Assembly (NCBI GenBank): GCA_027307045.1
Contig: DAHUXR010000007.1
Span: 1 to 64,000 of the forward strand
Source: Acidobacteriaceae bacterium
Lineage (GTDB): Bacteria; Acidobacteriota; Terriglobia; Terriglobales; Acidobacteriaceae
Length of the DNA: 64,000 nt
Direction of reading: 5' to 3'
Shown: piece by piece, positions 54,944 to 63,090 of the stretch
Numbering within the stretch: the stretch's first letter is position 1
Layout of the letters: every line of letters begins with the position of its first letter
Position numbers and translations under genes: made by a program
The notes under the pieces: generated by a model
The model's input: the letters and a program-made list of their open reading frames with translations, nothing else
Databases searched by the model: none
What the model was told of the DNA's origin: nothing

Positions 54944-55840
54944 ATGGAAATCATTGATCCCAACGCTGTAGGACGCCGATCAAAAGACGCCAGCCGACCC
55001 TGGACATGGTCCATTGCCATGTATTCCGGCCCATCGCCCGTGCGCATGGGCGCTGCTCCCGGTGCTTCCAACCCAGTTATTTCCGCCGCCGACGTCAGTG
55101 ACGTTCCCGCCCGCTTCGTCGCTGATCCATTCATGCTCTATGTCGACGGCCTTTGGCACATGTTTTTTGAGGTCTTGAATAACCAGTCCAACAAGGGCGA
55201 CATTGGCCGCGCCACCAGCCATGACGGCCTCACCTGGCGTTACGAACGAATCGTCCTGCAGGAGCCGTTTCATCTTTCGTATCCATACGTGTTCCGCTGG
55301 AACGACGATTTCTATATGACCCCGGAAACGCTCGGCGCAAATGCCGTGCGCCTTTATCGGGCCACGTCATTCCCCGATCAATGGACTCTCGTCAAAGACC
55401 TGATTCCCGGCCCTCACGCTGATCCTTCAATCTTCCAGCACGGCGGAAAATGGTGGCTCTTCACCTGTCCAACGCCTCACAAGCATGACACGCTGGCTCT
55501 TTATTCCGCTAACGATCCGGCTTCCACCTGGACTGAACATCCTTCCAGCCCCATCATTGCCGGCAATAAATCCGTCGCCCGGCCAGGCGGTCGCGTGCTC
55601 GACTATGATGGTCGCCTTCTTCGCTTTACCCAGGATTGTTATCCCACATATGGCAAGCAGGTGAGAGCATTTGAGATCACCGAATTCACCGCGACAACCT
55701 ACAAAGAGCATGAGGTAAAAGAGTCGCCTATCCTCGTACCCGACGGCAGTTCATGGAATGCTTCCGGCATGCACCATATTGATCCGCATCGGATCAATGG
55801 ATCATGGCTGGCCTGTGTCGATGGGCTCGTCGATTTCTAA
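54944..55840 (+). CDS. GH43-like five-bladed beta-propeller protein
   Basis: The 298-residue product has the look of the GH43/GH62-type five-bladed fold found in bacterial sugar-active proteins and in the glucosamine inositolphosphorylceramide transferase group: ARFVADPFMLYVDGLWHMFFE at the start, SHDGLTWRYERIVL, HLSYPYVFRWNDDFYMTPET, GPHADPSIFQHGGKWWLF and SARPGG-like SVARPGGRVLDYDGRLLRF. The DPF and DPS aspartates are likely active-site residues. Substrate is unknown. No signal peptide; start ATG 54944 is provisional. Confidence 0.7.
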   Translation: MEIIDPNAVGRRSKDASRPWTWSIAMYSGPSPVRMGAAPGASNPVISAADVSDVPARFVADPFMLYVDGLWHMFFEVLNNQSNKGDIGRATSHDGLTWRYERIVLQEPFHLSYPYVFRWNDDFYMTPETLGANAVRLYRATSFPDQWTLVKDLIPGPHADPSIFQHGGKWWLFTCPTPHKHDTLALYSANDPASTWTEHPSSPIIAGNKSVARPGGRVLDYDGRLLRFTQDCYPTYGKQVRAFEITEFTATTYKEHEVKESPILVPDGSSWNASGMHHIDPHRINGSWLACVDGLVDF

Positions 55841-55855
55841 AGTCATACTAAGCCG

Positions 55856-57049
55856 TCATTCAGGCTTCGCTGTCTTGCTGCACTCAGCCTGAAAAGAATG
55901 AGACGCCAGATCAACACACACAATTTCGGCTTTAAATGATCCCACGCGGCGATTCGCGCCAAACGTGATTCCCGGCAGCAGGCCAGTCCTGAAATCGCGC
56001 ATCTGCTCCAGCGTCTGAATCAATTTTTCTCGAGTTACGTTTTTGCCGGCGCGCGCCAGCGCTTCCACCAGAATCTTTGCGGCGCAATACGCTGAAATCT
56101 GGACCAATCGGTGGTCGCTGGCAAGATTGTGGCTGCTGAGAAAATAATCGAACTCATCCACCGCTCCCATTTCCGGCTGCAGTTGCGGATAGGCGGCAAA
56201 TATCTTGCCCTGAAAACGCGCCGGGGCCCCAAGGATGCTTTCATCGAGCAGCGGCCCCAGCACAAAAAATCTTGGGGCCCATTCCGCTTTGTCGGCTGCC
56301 TGTATCCATGGCCCAAGCTGCTCTCCGTCTCCGATAAAAAAGACGCGCTCGATTCCCTGCTCGTGCAGATCGCTGATAATCTCCGCGCCCTTCGCCGCAG
56401 AAAACACAACCTCCTGTGGCTTTTCGACGCTCAGCTCTTTCCATGTTGCCTGCATCGCTGCGGCCACGTCGGTTTGCAGCTTGCTATCGGCGACTACGAC
56501 TGCGGTCTTCTCCATGGCCGCTTTTTCCTGTGCCGCGGCAAAGCGAACTAGCTCCTGCTCCAGTTGCTGAAAGCCGGGAAGGAGATAGAACACTTCGCGA
56601 TTCACTGGATCGCTTGGCACGGAAAGCGCCAGCAGCCCGACGAGCGGGATTTTGCTTGCGTGCGCCACCGCAGCCAGCTTTTGCTCCGCATCAGGGACAA
56701 ATGGAGCCACCATGGCAAATACCGGGGCAGCGGCCAGACGTTTTGCACTTTTCAGCGTGGCGGCGCTGTTCCCGCCCGATTCATCAAAGCGAAGCACTAT
56801 CCGTCGGCCATAAACTCCGCCGCGCTGGTTCAAGTCGTCAAAATATGCGGTCAAGACTGCTTTCACCGCACTGCCGGTTTCTGCATTTTCGCCCGTCAGT
56901 GGACCCAGACTTCCAATCGTGATGCTATTCGCCGTAATGCCCGGCTGAGGTGGCGTGGGCTGCTTTGCCTGTAGTGCGTGTATGCGCATGTCTGCTGCGC
57001 CTGCATTGCAGCACAACATCATGCTTAGAAATGCCGCCGACAATTTCAT
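55856..57049 (-). CDS. Branched-chain-type periplasmic binding protein (Peripla_BP_6), orphan
   Basis: From ATG 57049 the product is 397 residues with a signal peptide (KLSAAFLSMMLCCNAGA). The body is a LivJ-type binding protein: ITIGSLGPLTGENAETGSAVK at the start, YFDDLNQRGGVYGRRIVLRF, SKIPLVGLLALSVP, and a C-terminal lobe with AYCAAKILVEALARAGKN. No permease or ATPase gene lies nearby, so the partner transporter must be elsewhere. A TTG at 57067 would extend it by six residues. It starts 34 bases beyond the tRNA-Arg gene on the same strand. Confidence 0.85.
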   Translation of the reverse strand: MKLSAAFLSMMLCCNAGAADMRIHALQAKQPTPPQPGITANSITIGSLGPLTGENAETGSAVKAVLTAYFDDLNQRGGVYGRRIVLRFDESGGNSAATLKSAKRLAAAPVFAMVAPFVPDAEQKLAAVAHASKIPLVGLLALSVPSDPVNREVFYLLPGFQQLEQELVRFAAAQEKAAMEKTAVVVADSKLQTDVAAAMQATWKELSVEKPQEVVFSAAKGAEIISDLHEQGIERVFFIGDGEQLGPWIQAADKAEWAPRFFVLGPLLDESILGAPARFQGKIFAAYPQLQPEMGAVDEFDYFLSSHNLASDHRLVQISAYCAAKILVEALARAGKNVTREKLIQTLEQMRDFRTGLLPGITFGANRRVGSFKAEIVCVDLASHSFQAECSKTAKPE

Positions 57050-57082
57050 TGTCCAATGCAAGAGCAAAGCCTTCCTGAATTC

Positions 57083-57159
57083 TGGTGACCCTGGCAGGAG
57101 TCGAACCTGCGACCTGCGGTTTAGGAAACCGTCGCTCTATCCATCTGAGCTACAGGGCC
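57083..57159 (-). tRNA. tRNA-Arg(CCT)
   Basis: On the minus strand a complete cloverleaf runs from GGCCCTG to CAGGGTC and an encoded ACCA. D stem GCTC/GAGC, T stem GCAGG/CCTGC with TTCGACT loop, and anticodon loop TTCCTAA giving anticodon CCT, which reads AGG (arginine). The acceptor stem has one G-T pair; the first anticodon-stem pair is A-C mismatched. Confidence 0.95.
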
Positions 57160-57212
57160 ACTCCACCATTTTAACCCGTAATATCAGCTCCAGGCGGTGT
57201 GCCATCTCTTGC

Positions 57213-58136
57213 TCACTTCGCCCGCGGATGCGTCCTGTCGTAGACTTCCATCACGTGCGTAATCGATAGCTGCGTATACTTCTGCGTGGTCGCAAGCCGC
57301 TCATGCCCCAGTAGCTCCTGGATAGACCGTAGATCAGCGCCTTCCGTCAGCATGTGCGATCCAAAAGCATGCCGTAAGGTATGCGGATGCACGTCCTGCG
57401 GCAGACCTCTGGAAACGGCGATTTTTTTCACGATGCGTCCCACGCTCCGCGTCGTAAGCGGCCCGCCCCGCTGATTGATGAACAGCCGGCGCGTGTTCTT
57501 GCGCGTTGCCTGCAACACTTTCTTTCGCGCCTCTCGATACGCCTCCAGCGCTTCCACCGCCGCGCCTTCCAGAGGCACGTAGCGCTGCTTCTTCCCTTTT
57601 CCCCGAACCAGAACCACCCCATTCGCCTCTTCAATATCGCCCAGCTCCACGCCCACCAGCTCTGAGTTGCGCAGCCCGCACCCATACAGCAGTTCAATGA
57701 TCGCGCGATCACGCTCAGGAAACGCCGCACTCTCCGGCATGGCGGTGTTCAGCAGCCCGTTGATCTCTTCCATCGTCGGGACGCGTGGCAGCTTCTTTGG
57801 CAGCTTAGGAGAAGACACCAGCTTGGCCGGGTTCTGGCTAACAATACCTTCTCTCCCCAGCCATTTGTATATTGACCGCAGCGCCGCCAGCGCCCGCGCC
57901 ACGGAAACTTTGCTCAGCCCACAGCCATGCAGATGTGAGAGAAATCCCCGGATCGTTATGTGGTCAATCTCCTTCCATCTAGCTTGCGGCCCCAGATATT
58001 CGGCAAAGCGGCCCAGTTCGTTGCTATACGCGCGCAGCGTATGCTCCGACGCATTCCGCTCTCCGCGCAACGACTCCAGAAACTTGTTGATGCCGCGTTG
58101 GATCTCCGTGCTCACCCGTCTTTCCTGCTGTTTCAT
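57213..58136 (-). CDS. xerC: Tyrosine recombinase XerC
   Basis: A 307-residue tyrosine recombinase. N-terminal SAM-like core-binding domain: [20 protein letters not shown], then the catalytic domain with Arg in [12 protein letters not shown], Lys in [24 protein letters not shown] with His and Arg, and [17 protein letters not shown] leading to the nucleophile Tyr. Family role: chromosome dimer resolution at dif with XerD. It starts inside the xerD stop (ATGA overlap), so the two are translationally coupled. Which of the pair is XerC is assigned from the HTLRHAF form and gene order. Confidence 0.88.
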   Translation of the reverse strand: MKQQERRVSTEIQRGINKFLESLRGERNASEHTLRAYSNELGRFAEYLGPQARWKEIDHITIRGFLSHLHGCGLSKVSVARALAALRSIYKWLGREGIVSQNPAKLVSSPKLPKKLPRVPTMEEINGLLNTAMPESAAFPERDRAIIELLYGCGLRNSELVGVELGDIEEANGVVLVRGKGKKQRYVPLEGAAVEALEAYREARKKVLQATRKNTRRLFINQRGGPLTTRSVGRIVKKIAVSRGLPQDVHPHTLRHAFGSHMLTEGADLRSIQELLGHERLATTQKYTQLSITHVMEVYDRTHPRAK

Positions 58137-59089
58137 GGTTTCCCCGTTGTGCCGGTCCTCTTGCCTCGCGGATGAAAGTTGCGATACACAGTCTTCAGCC
58201 TATCCAGCGCCACATGCGTATAAATCTGGCTGGTGGAAATATCGGCATGGCCCAGGATCGTCTGCACTGTTCGCAAGTCGGCGCCATTTTCCACCATGTG
58301 CGTGGCGCAGCTATGGCGCAACATGTGCGGGCTGGCGTGCCTTCCGGAAGCGGACGCATCTTTCACCATCTGCCACACCCATTGCCGCGTCATCCGCCCG
58401 CCACCGCGACGCACAAACAGCAGGGATGAAATCTTTCCCTTCAGCAGTGCTTCCCGGCCATCGGCAAGATACGCGCTGATTCGCTCCTGCGCCGCTTTCC
58501 CAATCGGCACAATCCGCTCCTTGTCGCCCTTGCCGCGTACCAATATGTAGCCCAGTTCCAGCTTTAAATCTTCCAGCTTCACGTTGATGATCTCAGAAAC
58601 CCGCAGCCCGCCCGCGTAAAACACCTCCAGCATGGTCTGGTCGCGCTGGGCCAGAGCGGCAGAAAGTTTGGAATCGCCCGCTTGCCCCGCGGACTCCATC
58701 ATGGAATCGATCTCGCTTGCCGCCAGTGACTTCGGCAGCACCTTCCACTGTTTGGGCGAGTCAATGTCCAGCGTTGGGTCCTGCTTGATGATCCGGTCCA
58801 GCAGGAGATATTTGTAGAAATGCCGCAGCGTGGAGAGCTTGCGCGCCACTGACCGGTCTTTTACTCCATTGGCAAACAACTGGCTCAGAAACCCTCGCAC
58901 ATCTTCCCGTGTTGCCTTGTCCAGATCGCGCCGGCGGGCCGCCAGAAACTCGGCAAACTGAATTACGTCAGACTTGTAGGCAGCCACGGTCAACTGCGTC
59001 AGTCCTTTCTCCACTTTCAGGTAGTCAAGAAAGCTCTTCACCAGTGGATCATCACGATCATCGCTCTTTCGCTTGTTATCAGACCTCAT
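58133..59089 (-). CDS. xerD: Tyrosine recombinase XerD
   Basis: The 318-residue product has the XerD layout: N-terminal core-binding domain ([20 protein letters not shown]), then [46 protein letters not shown] and [20 protein letters not shown] with the nucleophile Tyr. It partners XerC at dif. Start ATG 59089 gives a short charged N-terminus [14 protein letters not shown]. The C-terminus overlaps xerC by four bases. Confidence 0.88.
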   Translation of the reverse strand: MRSDNKRKSDDRDDPLVKSFLDYLKVEKGLTQLTVAAYKSDVIQFAEFLAARRRDLDKATREDVRGFLSQLFANGVKDRSVARKLSTLRHFYKYLLLDRIIKQDPTLDIDSPKQWKVLPKSLAASEIDSMMESAGQAGDSKLSAALAQRDQTMLEVFYAGGLRVSEIINVKLEDLKLELGYILVRGKGDKERIVPIGKAAQERISAYLADGREALLKGKISSLLFVRRGGGRMTRQWVWQMVKDASASGRHASPHMLRHSCATHMVENGADLRTVQTILGHADISTSQIYTHVALDRLKTVYRNFHPRGKRTGTTGKP

Positions 59090-59672
59090 AACTCTCTCTC
59101 AGTATCCTGCCTGCCGATTCCCCGGCAAATAGCTCTGCTGGTTCCATTTGTCATCGAATACAAATTGTTCTGGTCTTGCGCTCGATGGCTAAGACTTGGC
59201 TTTTCATTTTTAGTCCTGCTCCGCATCCGTCTGGGTTAATCCGTCGTGAAATTTTGCTTTCCGATCTCGTAACAGGCTGAATCTGGGGAGCCCTGGATAC
59301 CCTACCCCCTCCCTCTATCCCCATTTCTAAAGGACTTACACGTTTCCTCCCCAGCTATCCCCATGACCCAGTGTTGCAAACAAAAGTACTTATCTAAAAG
59401 CTCCCCATTTCATCCCCATTCGTGATGCAAACAAAGGGTTTATTTCGCTCCGTATCCAGTTTGCCGATTCCCTTAGAATACGCGCCCACTTTGTTATTTC
59501 AGCGCCTGGTTCGGCGCAGAATTATTATATCGTATTTTGTTCGCCAAGCAAGGGTAGCTTTTGGTAGTGGTGCCATTGAATCCTGCGTTTAACATTCGGG
59601 GTTCGGCCTGTCGAAAACTAGAGCCTTGGCATAACGATCGCAGTAAGCTAACGCTAAGGAGGTAAGAGAAAG
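59090..59672. other. Repeat-bearing intergenic region upstream of xerD
   Basis: About 580 bases with no gene. Part of it (59300-59440) has TATCCCCAT-like and TGCAAACAAA motifs in near-repeat; the rest is AT-rich near 59510-59560. A strong ribosome binding site AAGGAGG ends the region. Confidence 0.5.
59356..59435 (+). repeat. Imperfect repeat of TCCCCAT / GTG-TGCAAACAAA
   Basis: CTATCCCCAT at 59355-59364 is followed by GTGTTGCAAACAAA at 59371-59384; CATCCCCAT at 59411-59419 is followed by GTGATGCAAACAAA at 59422-59435. Another TATCCCCAT lies at 59316-59324 and TCCCCAT at 59402-59408. The second unit is shorter, so this is a diverged tandem duplication or repeated regulator-binding site. Confidence 0.5.
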
Positions 59673-59984
59673 ATGGGAGCTCTGGACAGAACGGAAAAAG
59701 CGATTAACGACCTGATCGCGAAGGAAGCCGCCGCGATGAAGAAGCATCGCGAGAAGGCGAATGCTCTTGACGCGCGCGCCGATGATCTGGTCGCGCGGGC
59801 CGTACTGCATGGCGGCGATCTCGGACAGGATCTCATGGATCGTGCGGACTCGTTCAGAGAAAGGGCGCGTAATGAACGAGCGGAAGCCGACGAGGAAGAG
59901 GGAAAGATCAAGGGGAAGCGTGAGACGCTGGATAAAATCCGTGCTCTGTGGGCCAGGAAAAAGTCCATTCCGACGCCTGATTGA
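59673..59984 (+). CDS. Small coiled-coil protein, 103 residues
   Basis: ATG 59673 lies behind a consensus AAGGAGG site. The product is almost entirely charged helix (KAINDLIAKEAAAMKKHREK, then ADSFRERARNERAEADEEE), with no Cys and no membrane segment; a coiled coil is likely. I know no family. A gene this well initiated is probably expressed; function is unknown. Confidence 0.7.
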   Translation: MGALDRTEKAINDLIAKEAAAMKKHREKANALDARADDLVARAVLHGGDLGQDLMDRADSFRERARNERAEADEEEGKIKGKRETLDKIRALWARKKSIPTPD

Positions 59985-60135
59985 TCGGCCGGTTTCCATC
60001 TGATGGGGGAGCGACTGGGCTCATTCGTCCGCCGGTCGGTCACTCTGCACCACTGCCCACTGACCCTCTCTTTTCTGCATCTCCGCCCCTTGTGCATCAT
60101 CTACTCCGGTACACTTCTATTGCCACAGGAGAACC

Positions 60136-60570
60136 ATGTCTAATAAACCGCAGTCTTACGCCAGCCATGCCAAGATTGATCCCGCTTTCCATTTCTTTGT
60201 CCTGCCCGTCCTGCTGATCAATATTTTCGTCGTTGCATATCTTCTGTTTGGTCATCCCGGAATCGGCGGTGTATGGCTGCTGTTGGTCTCGCTGGCCTTG
60301 TTTGTCCTCGCCGGACGGCTCCGCAGTTGGGCCACGCACCTCCAGGACCGCGTGATTCGCGTGGAAGAGCGTATTCGCCTCGCGGCCATCCTGCCGGAGC
60401 CTTTGCGCCCACGTATCGTAGAGTTATCGGATTCGCAAATCGTCGGACTGCGCTTTGCCTCGGACGCCGAGTTGCCCGCCCTTTTCCAGCGCGCAATCGA
60501 TGAAAAGCTCAGCCGCTCTGACATCAAGAAAGCTATCACGAACTGGCGCCCGGATTATTCGCGGGTCTGA
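60136..60570 (+). CDS. DUF6526 family membrane protein
   Basis: The 144-residue protein starts at ATG 60136 behind CAGGAG and matches DUF6526: QSYASHAKIDPAFHFFVLP, two membrane helices (LPVLLINIFVVAYLLFG; WLLLVSLALFVLAG), LQDRVIRVEERIRLAAILPE and the C-terminal KAITNWRPDYSRV. The family function is unknown; the charged C-terminal half should face the cytoplasm. It is followed by a 10-bp-unit repeat and the M28 peptidase gene. Confidence 0.8.
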   Translation: MSNKPQSYASHAKIDPAFHFFVLPVLLINIFVVAYLLFGHPGIGGVWLLLVSLALFVLAGRLRSWATHLQDRVIRVEERIRLAAILPEPLRPRIVELSDSQIVGLRFASDAELPALFQRAIDEKLSRSDIKKAITNWRPDYSRV

Positions 60571-60623
60571 CATCGGAACAAACTCGTTGTCTCGAAACAA
60601 ATCCTTCTTGGATAAGGGCTTGA

Positions 60624-60653
60624 TCAGCGTTTTTCTGCGTAAATCTGCGGCAA
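60624..60653 (+). repeat. 30-bp element of three 10-bp units (copy 2)
   Basis: TCAGCG at 60624, TCTGCG at 60634 and TCTGCG at 60644, each followed by four bases, with exact 10-bp period. It matches the elements at 1045-1074 and 63061-63090 in layout. It lies between the DUF6526 and M28 peptidase genes. Confidence 0.6.
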
Positions 60654-60725
60654 ACTCCTCTTGTTTTTGCTCCGAGGCTCTCCGCCTCATATACAATTTC
60701 CGTTCTTGTTCACAGGAGCCTTCGC

Positions 60726-62984
60726 ATGCGCCGTGTTCTGTTCATCGCCCTTATCTCCCTGATCACCCTGCTTCCGGTTTCCGGCGCTAGCCCTGACGAG
60801 GAAGCTCTCTTCGGCTTCACCTCCGCCACGTCGCACACGGAGCGTGATTGGGAAAACAAGTTCCGCGCCATCCCCGATCCCAAACTCATGAGGGATTACA
60901 TGCAGCGGCTCAGCGCACGGCCTCATCACGTTGGCTCGCCTTATGACAAGCAGAATGCCGAGTGGATTCTCTCGCAATTCAAGTCATGGGGGCTGGACGC
61001 GCAGATTGAGCAGTTTGATGTACTATTCCCCACGCCCAAAGAGCGTGTGCTCGAACTCACAGAGCCCACGCGCTACACGGCTAAGCTGCAGGAGCCGCCC
61101 GTCGCCGGCGATCCCACGTCGAACCAGCAGAGCGAGCAACTACCCACCTATAACGCTTACTCGATAGACGGTGACGTGACGGGCAAGCTCGTTTACGTGA
61201 ATTACGGCTTGCCGCGCGACTATGAAGAGCTTGACCGTCTTGGCGTTTCGGTCAAGGGCGCAATCGTGATTGCGCGCTATGGCAATTCATGGCGCGGTAT
61301 CAAGCCCAAGGTCGCGGCGGAACACGGTGCCATCGGCTGCATCATTTATTCCGATCCCCGCGACGACGGCTACTTTCAGGGCGACGTTTTTCCTGACGGC
61401 CCCATGCGCAATGAAAACGGCGTACAGCGCGGCAGCGTCATGGATATGCCCGTCTATCCCGGCGACCCCACTACTCCCGGTGTTGGCTCCAAGGGCGATG
61501 TAAAACGCCTGGCGCTCAAAGACATTCCAACGCTCACCAAAATTCCCACGCTGCCAATTTCTTATGGCGACGCCAAACCTCTTCTCGCCGCGCTGAAAGG
61601 CCCCGTTGCGCCGGAAAGTTTTCGCGGGGCGCTTCCGCTCACGTATCACGTTGGCCCCGGTCCGGCCAAAGTCCATCTCAAAGTCGCTTTCAACTGGGAC
61701 ATCAAGCCGGTGTATGACGTGGTTTTCAAAATTCAAGGCTCGGAGTCGCCTGATCAGTGGATCGTGCGCGGCAATCACCACGATGGATGGGTGAATGGCG
61801 CTGAAGATCCCATCTCTGGCCAGATTGCATTGCTGGAAGAAGCGCGCTCTCTTGGCCAACTGCTTAAGCAGGGCTGGAAGCCCAAACGCACGATTGTCTA
61901 TTGCGCGTGGGACGGTGAAGAGCCCATGCTGCTGGGATCGACGGAATGGGCTGAGTACCACGGCGACGAACTCAAGCAGCACGCCGCGCTCTACATCAAT
62001 ACTGACGGCAATGGCCGAGGCTTTCTTGCTGTGGAAGGCTCGCACTCGCTGGAGAAATTCGTCAACACGGTGGCGCGGGACATTACCGATCCAGAGAAAA
62101 ATATTTCTGTGTGGAAGCGCAGTCAGGCTGCCCGGCTTACCATGGGCGGCCCGGAAGATCGTAAAGACGCGCGTGCCCGCCCCGATCTTCGTATCGCCGC
62201 GCTCGGTTCCGGCAGCGACTACACCACCTTTCTCGACCATCTGGGCGTCGCATCGCTCAACGTGTCCTTTACTGGTGAGGACGATGGCGGCATCTATCAC
62301 TCAATCTATGACGACTTCTACTGGTTCACGAAGTTTTCCGATAAAGACTTTGTCTACGGTCGCGCGCTCTCGCAAACCGTCGGGACCATGGTGCTGCGCT
62401 TTGCCGATGCCGACGTCCTGCCATATGACTTTGCGGATTTTGCCGACACCATCCACAAATACAATGACGAACTCAAGAAGCTGCTCAAGGACAAGCAGGA
62501 ACAAATCCACGATCGCAACCAGGATATAGACGATGGCGTTTACAGCGCCGTTTCCGATCCGCGACGCCCGACCGTCGCTCCGCCGAAGGAAGAAGTCCCG
62601 CCGTTCCTGAACTTTGCCCCGCTGGATAATGCGCAGAACGCCCTTGATCGCAGCTCGCAGCGTTACTCCAAAGCGCTGAAGTCGTTCAACAACGCCAACA
62701 GCTCGGAGCAATTGCAAGAGCTCAACGCGAAATTGATCCAGGCAGAACGCAAACTCACTAACCCTGATGGCCTCCCGCGCCGTCCCTGGTTCAAGCACCT
62801 GATCTATGCGCCGGGTTTCTATACAGGTTACGGCGCCAAGACCCTTCCGGGCGTGCGTGAAGGCATTGAAGAGAAGCGCTATCAGGAAGCGGACAAAGAA
62901 ATCGCGAGGGTAGCCAAGGCGCTGCAGGATTATGCCGATGCGGTTGACTCAGCCGCAGCGGACTTGGAGAAAGCCGGACACTAA
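60726..62984 (+). CDS. Secreted M28-family peptidase (glutamate carboxypeptidase II-like)
   Basis: A 752-residue protein with a signal peptide (LFIALISLITLLPVSGASP) and the three-part layout of glutamate carboxypeptidase II: a PA-domain-like insertion (GDVTGKLVYVNYGLPRDY, KGAIVIARYGNSWRG, GAIGCIIYSDPRDDGY), a zinc peptidase core and a C-terminal dimerisation-like helical domain. Zinc and catalytic residues lie in RGNHHDGWVNGAEDP, AWDGEEPMLLGSTEW, INTDGNG and YHSIYDDFYW. Such enzymes release C-terminal amino acids from small peptides. ATG 60726 is behind CAGGAG. It adds to the secreted peptidase load of this region. Confidence 0.9.
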   Translation: MRRVLFIALISLITLLPVSGASPDEEALFGFTSATSHTERDWENKFRAIPDPKLMRDYMQRLSARPHHVGSPYDKQNAEWILSQFKSWGLDAQIEQFDVLFPTPKERVLELTEPTRYTAKLQEPPVAGDPTSNQQSEQLPTYNAYSIDGDVTGKLVYVNYGLPRDYEELDRLGVSVKGAIVIARYGNSWRGIKPKVAAEHGAIGCIIYSDPRDDGYFQGDVFPDGPMRNENGVQRGSVMDMPVYPGDPTTPGVGSKGDVKRLALKDIPTLTKIPTLPISYGDAKPLLAALKGPVAPESFRGALPLTYHVGPGPAKVHLKVAFNWDIKPVYDVVFKIQGSESPDQWIVRGNHHDGWVNGAEDPISGQIALLEEARSLGQLLKQGWKPKRTIVYCAWDGEEPMLLGSTEWAEYHGDELKQHAALYINTDGNGRGFLAVEGSHSLEKFVNTVARDITDPEKNISVWKRSQAARLTMGGPEDRKDARARPDLRIAALGSGSDYTTFLDHLGVASLNVSFTGEDDGGIYHSIYDDFYWFTKFSDKDFVYGRALSQTVGTMVLRFADADVLPYDFADFADTIHKYNDELKKLLKDKQEQIHDRNQDIDDGVYSAVSDPRRPTVAPPKEEVPPFLNFAPLDNAQNALDRSSQRYSKALKSFNNANSSEQLQELNAKLIQAERKLTNPDGLPRRPWFKHLIYAPGFYTGYGAKTLPGVREGIEEKRYQEADKEIARVAKALQDYADAVDSAAADLEKAGH

Positions 62985-63060
62985 AAACAATTCTCAACGC
63001 GGGGACGCGGAGGCGCGGAGAAAAGCAGGAGCCATGCCAAACCTCGCTTCGTTTTGAAGG

Positions 63061-63090
63061 TCCGCGTTTATCAGCGTTGATCCACGGTAA
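63061..63090 (+). repeat. 30-bp element of three 10-bp units (copy 3), providing a stop codon
   Basis: TCCGCG at 63061, TCAGCG at 63071 and TCCACG at 63081, each followed by four bases. The TCA at 63071-63073 is the complement of the ketopantoate reductase stop codon, so the end of that protein (VDQR) is encoded inside the repeat. An A-type companion stretch rich in CGCGGAG lies at about 62995-63022. Confidence 0.65.

Noticed and set aside
56111-56551. Plus-strand open frames inside the LivJ-type binding protein gene
   Set aside because: Shadow frames; the minus-strand frame has a signal peptide and the full family pattern.
57083-59089. tRNA-Arg next to tyrosine recombinases as an integration site of a genomic island
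   Set aside because: The recombinases lie on the 5' side of the tRNA, not beyond its 3' end where integrases usually sit, and both look like housekeeping XerC/XerD. No second copy of the tRNA 3' end was noticed in the window.
59300-59440. CRISPR-like repeats
   Set aside because: Units are short, spaced unequally and diverged, with no cas gene in the window.
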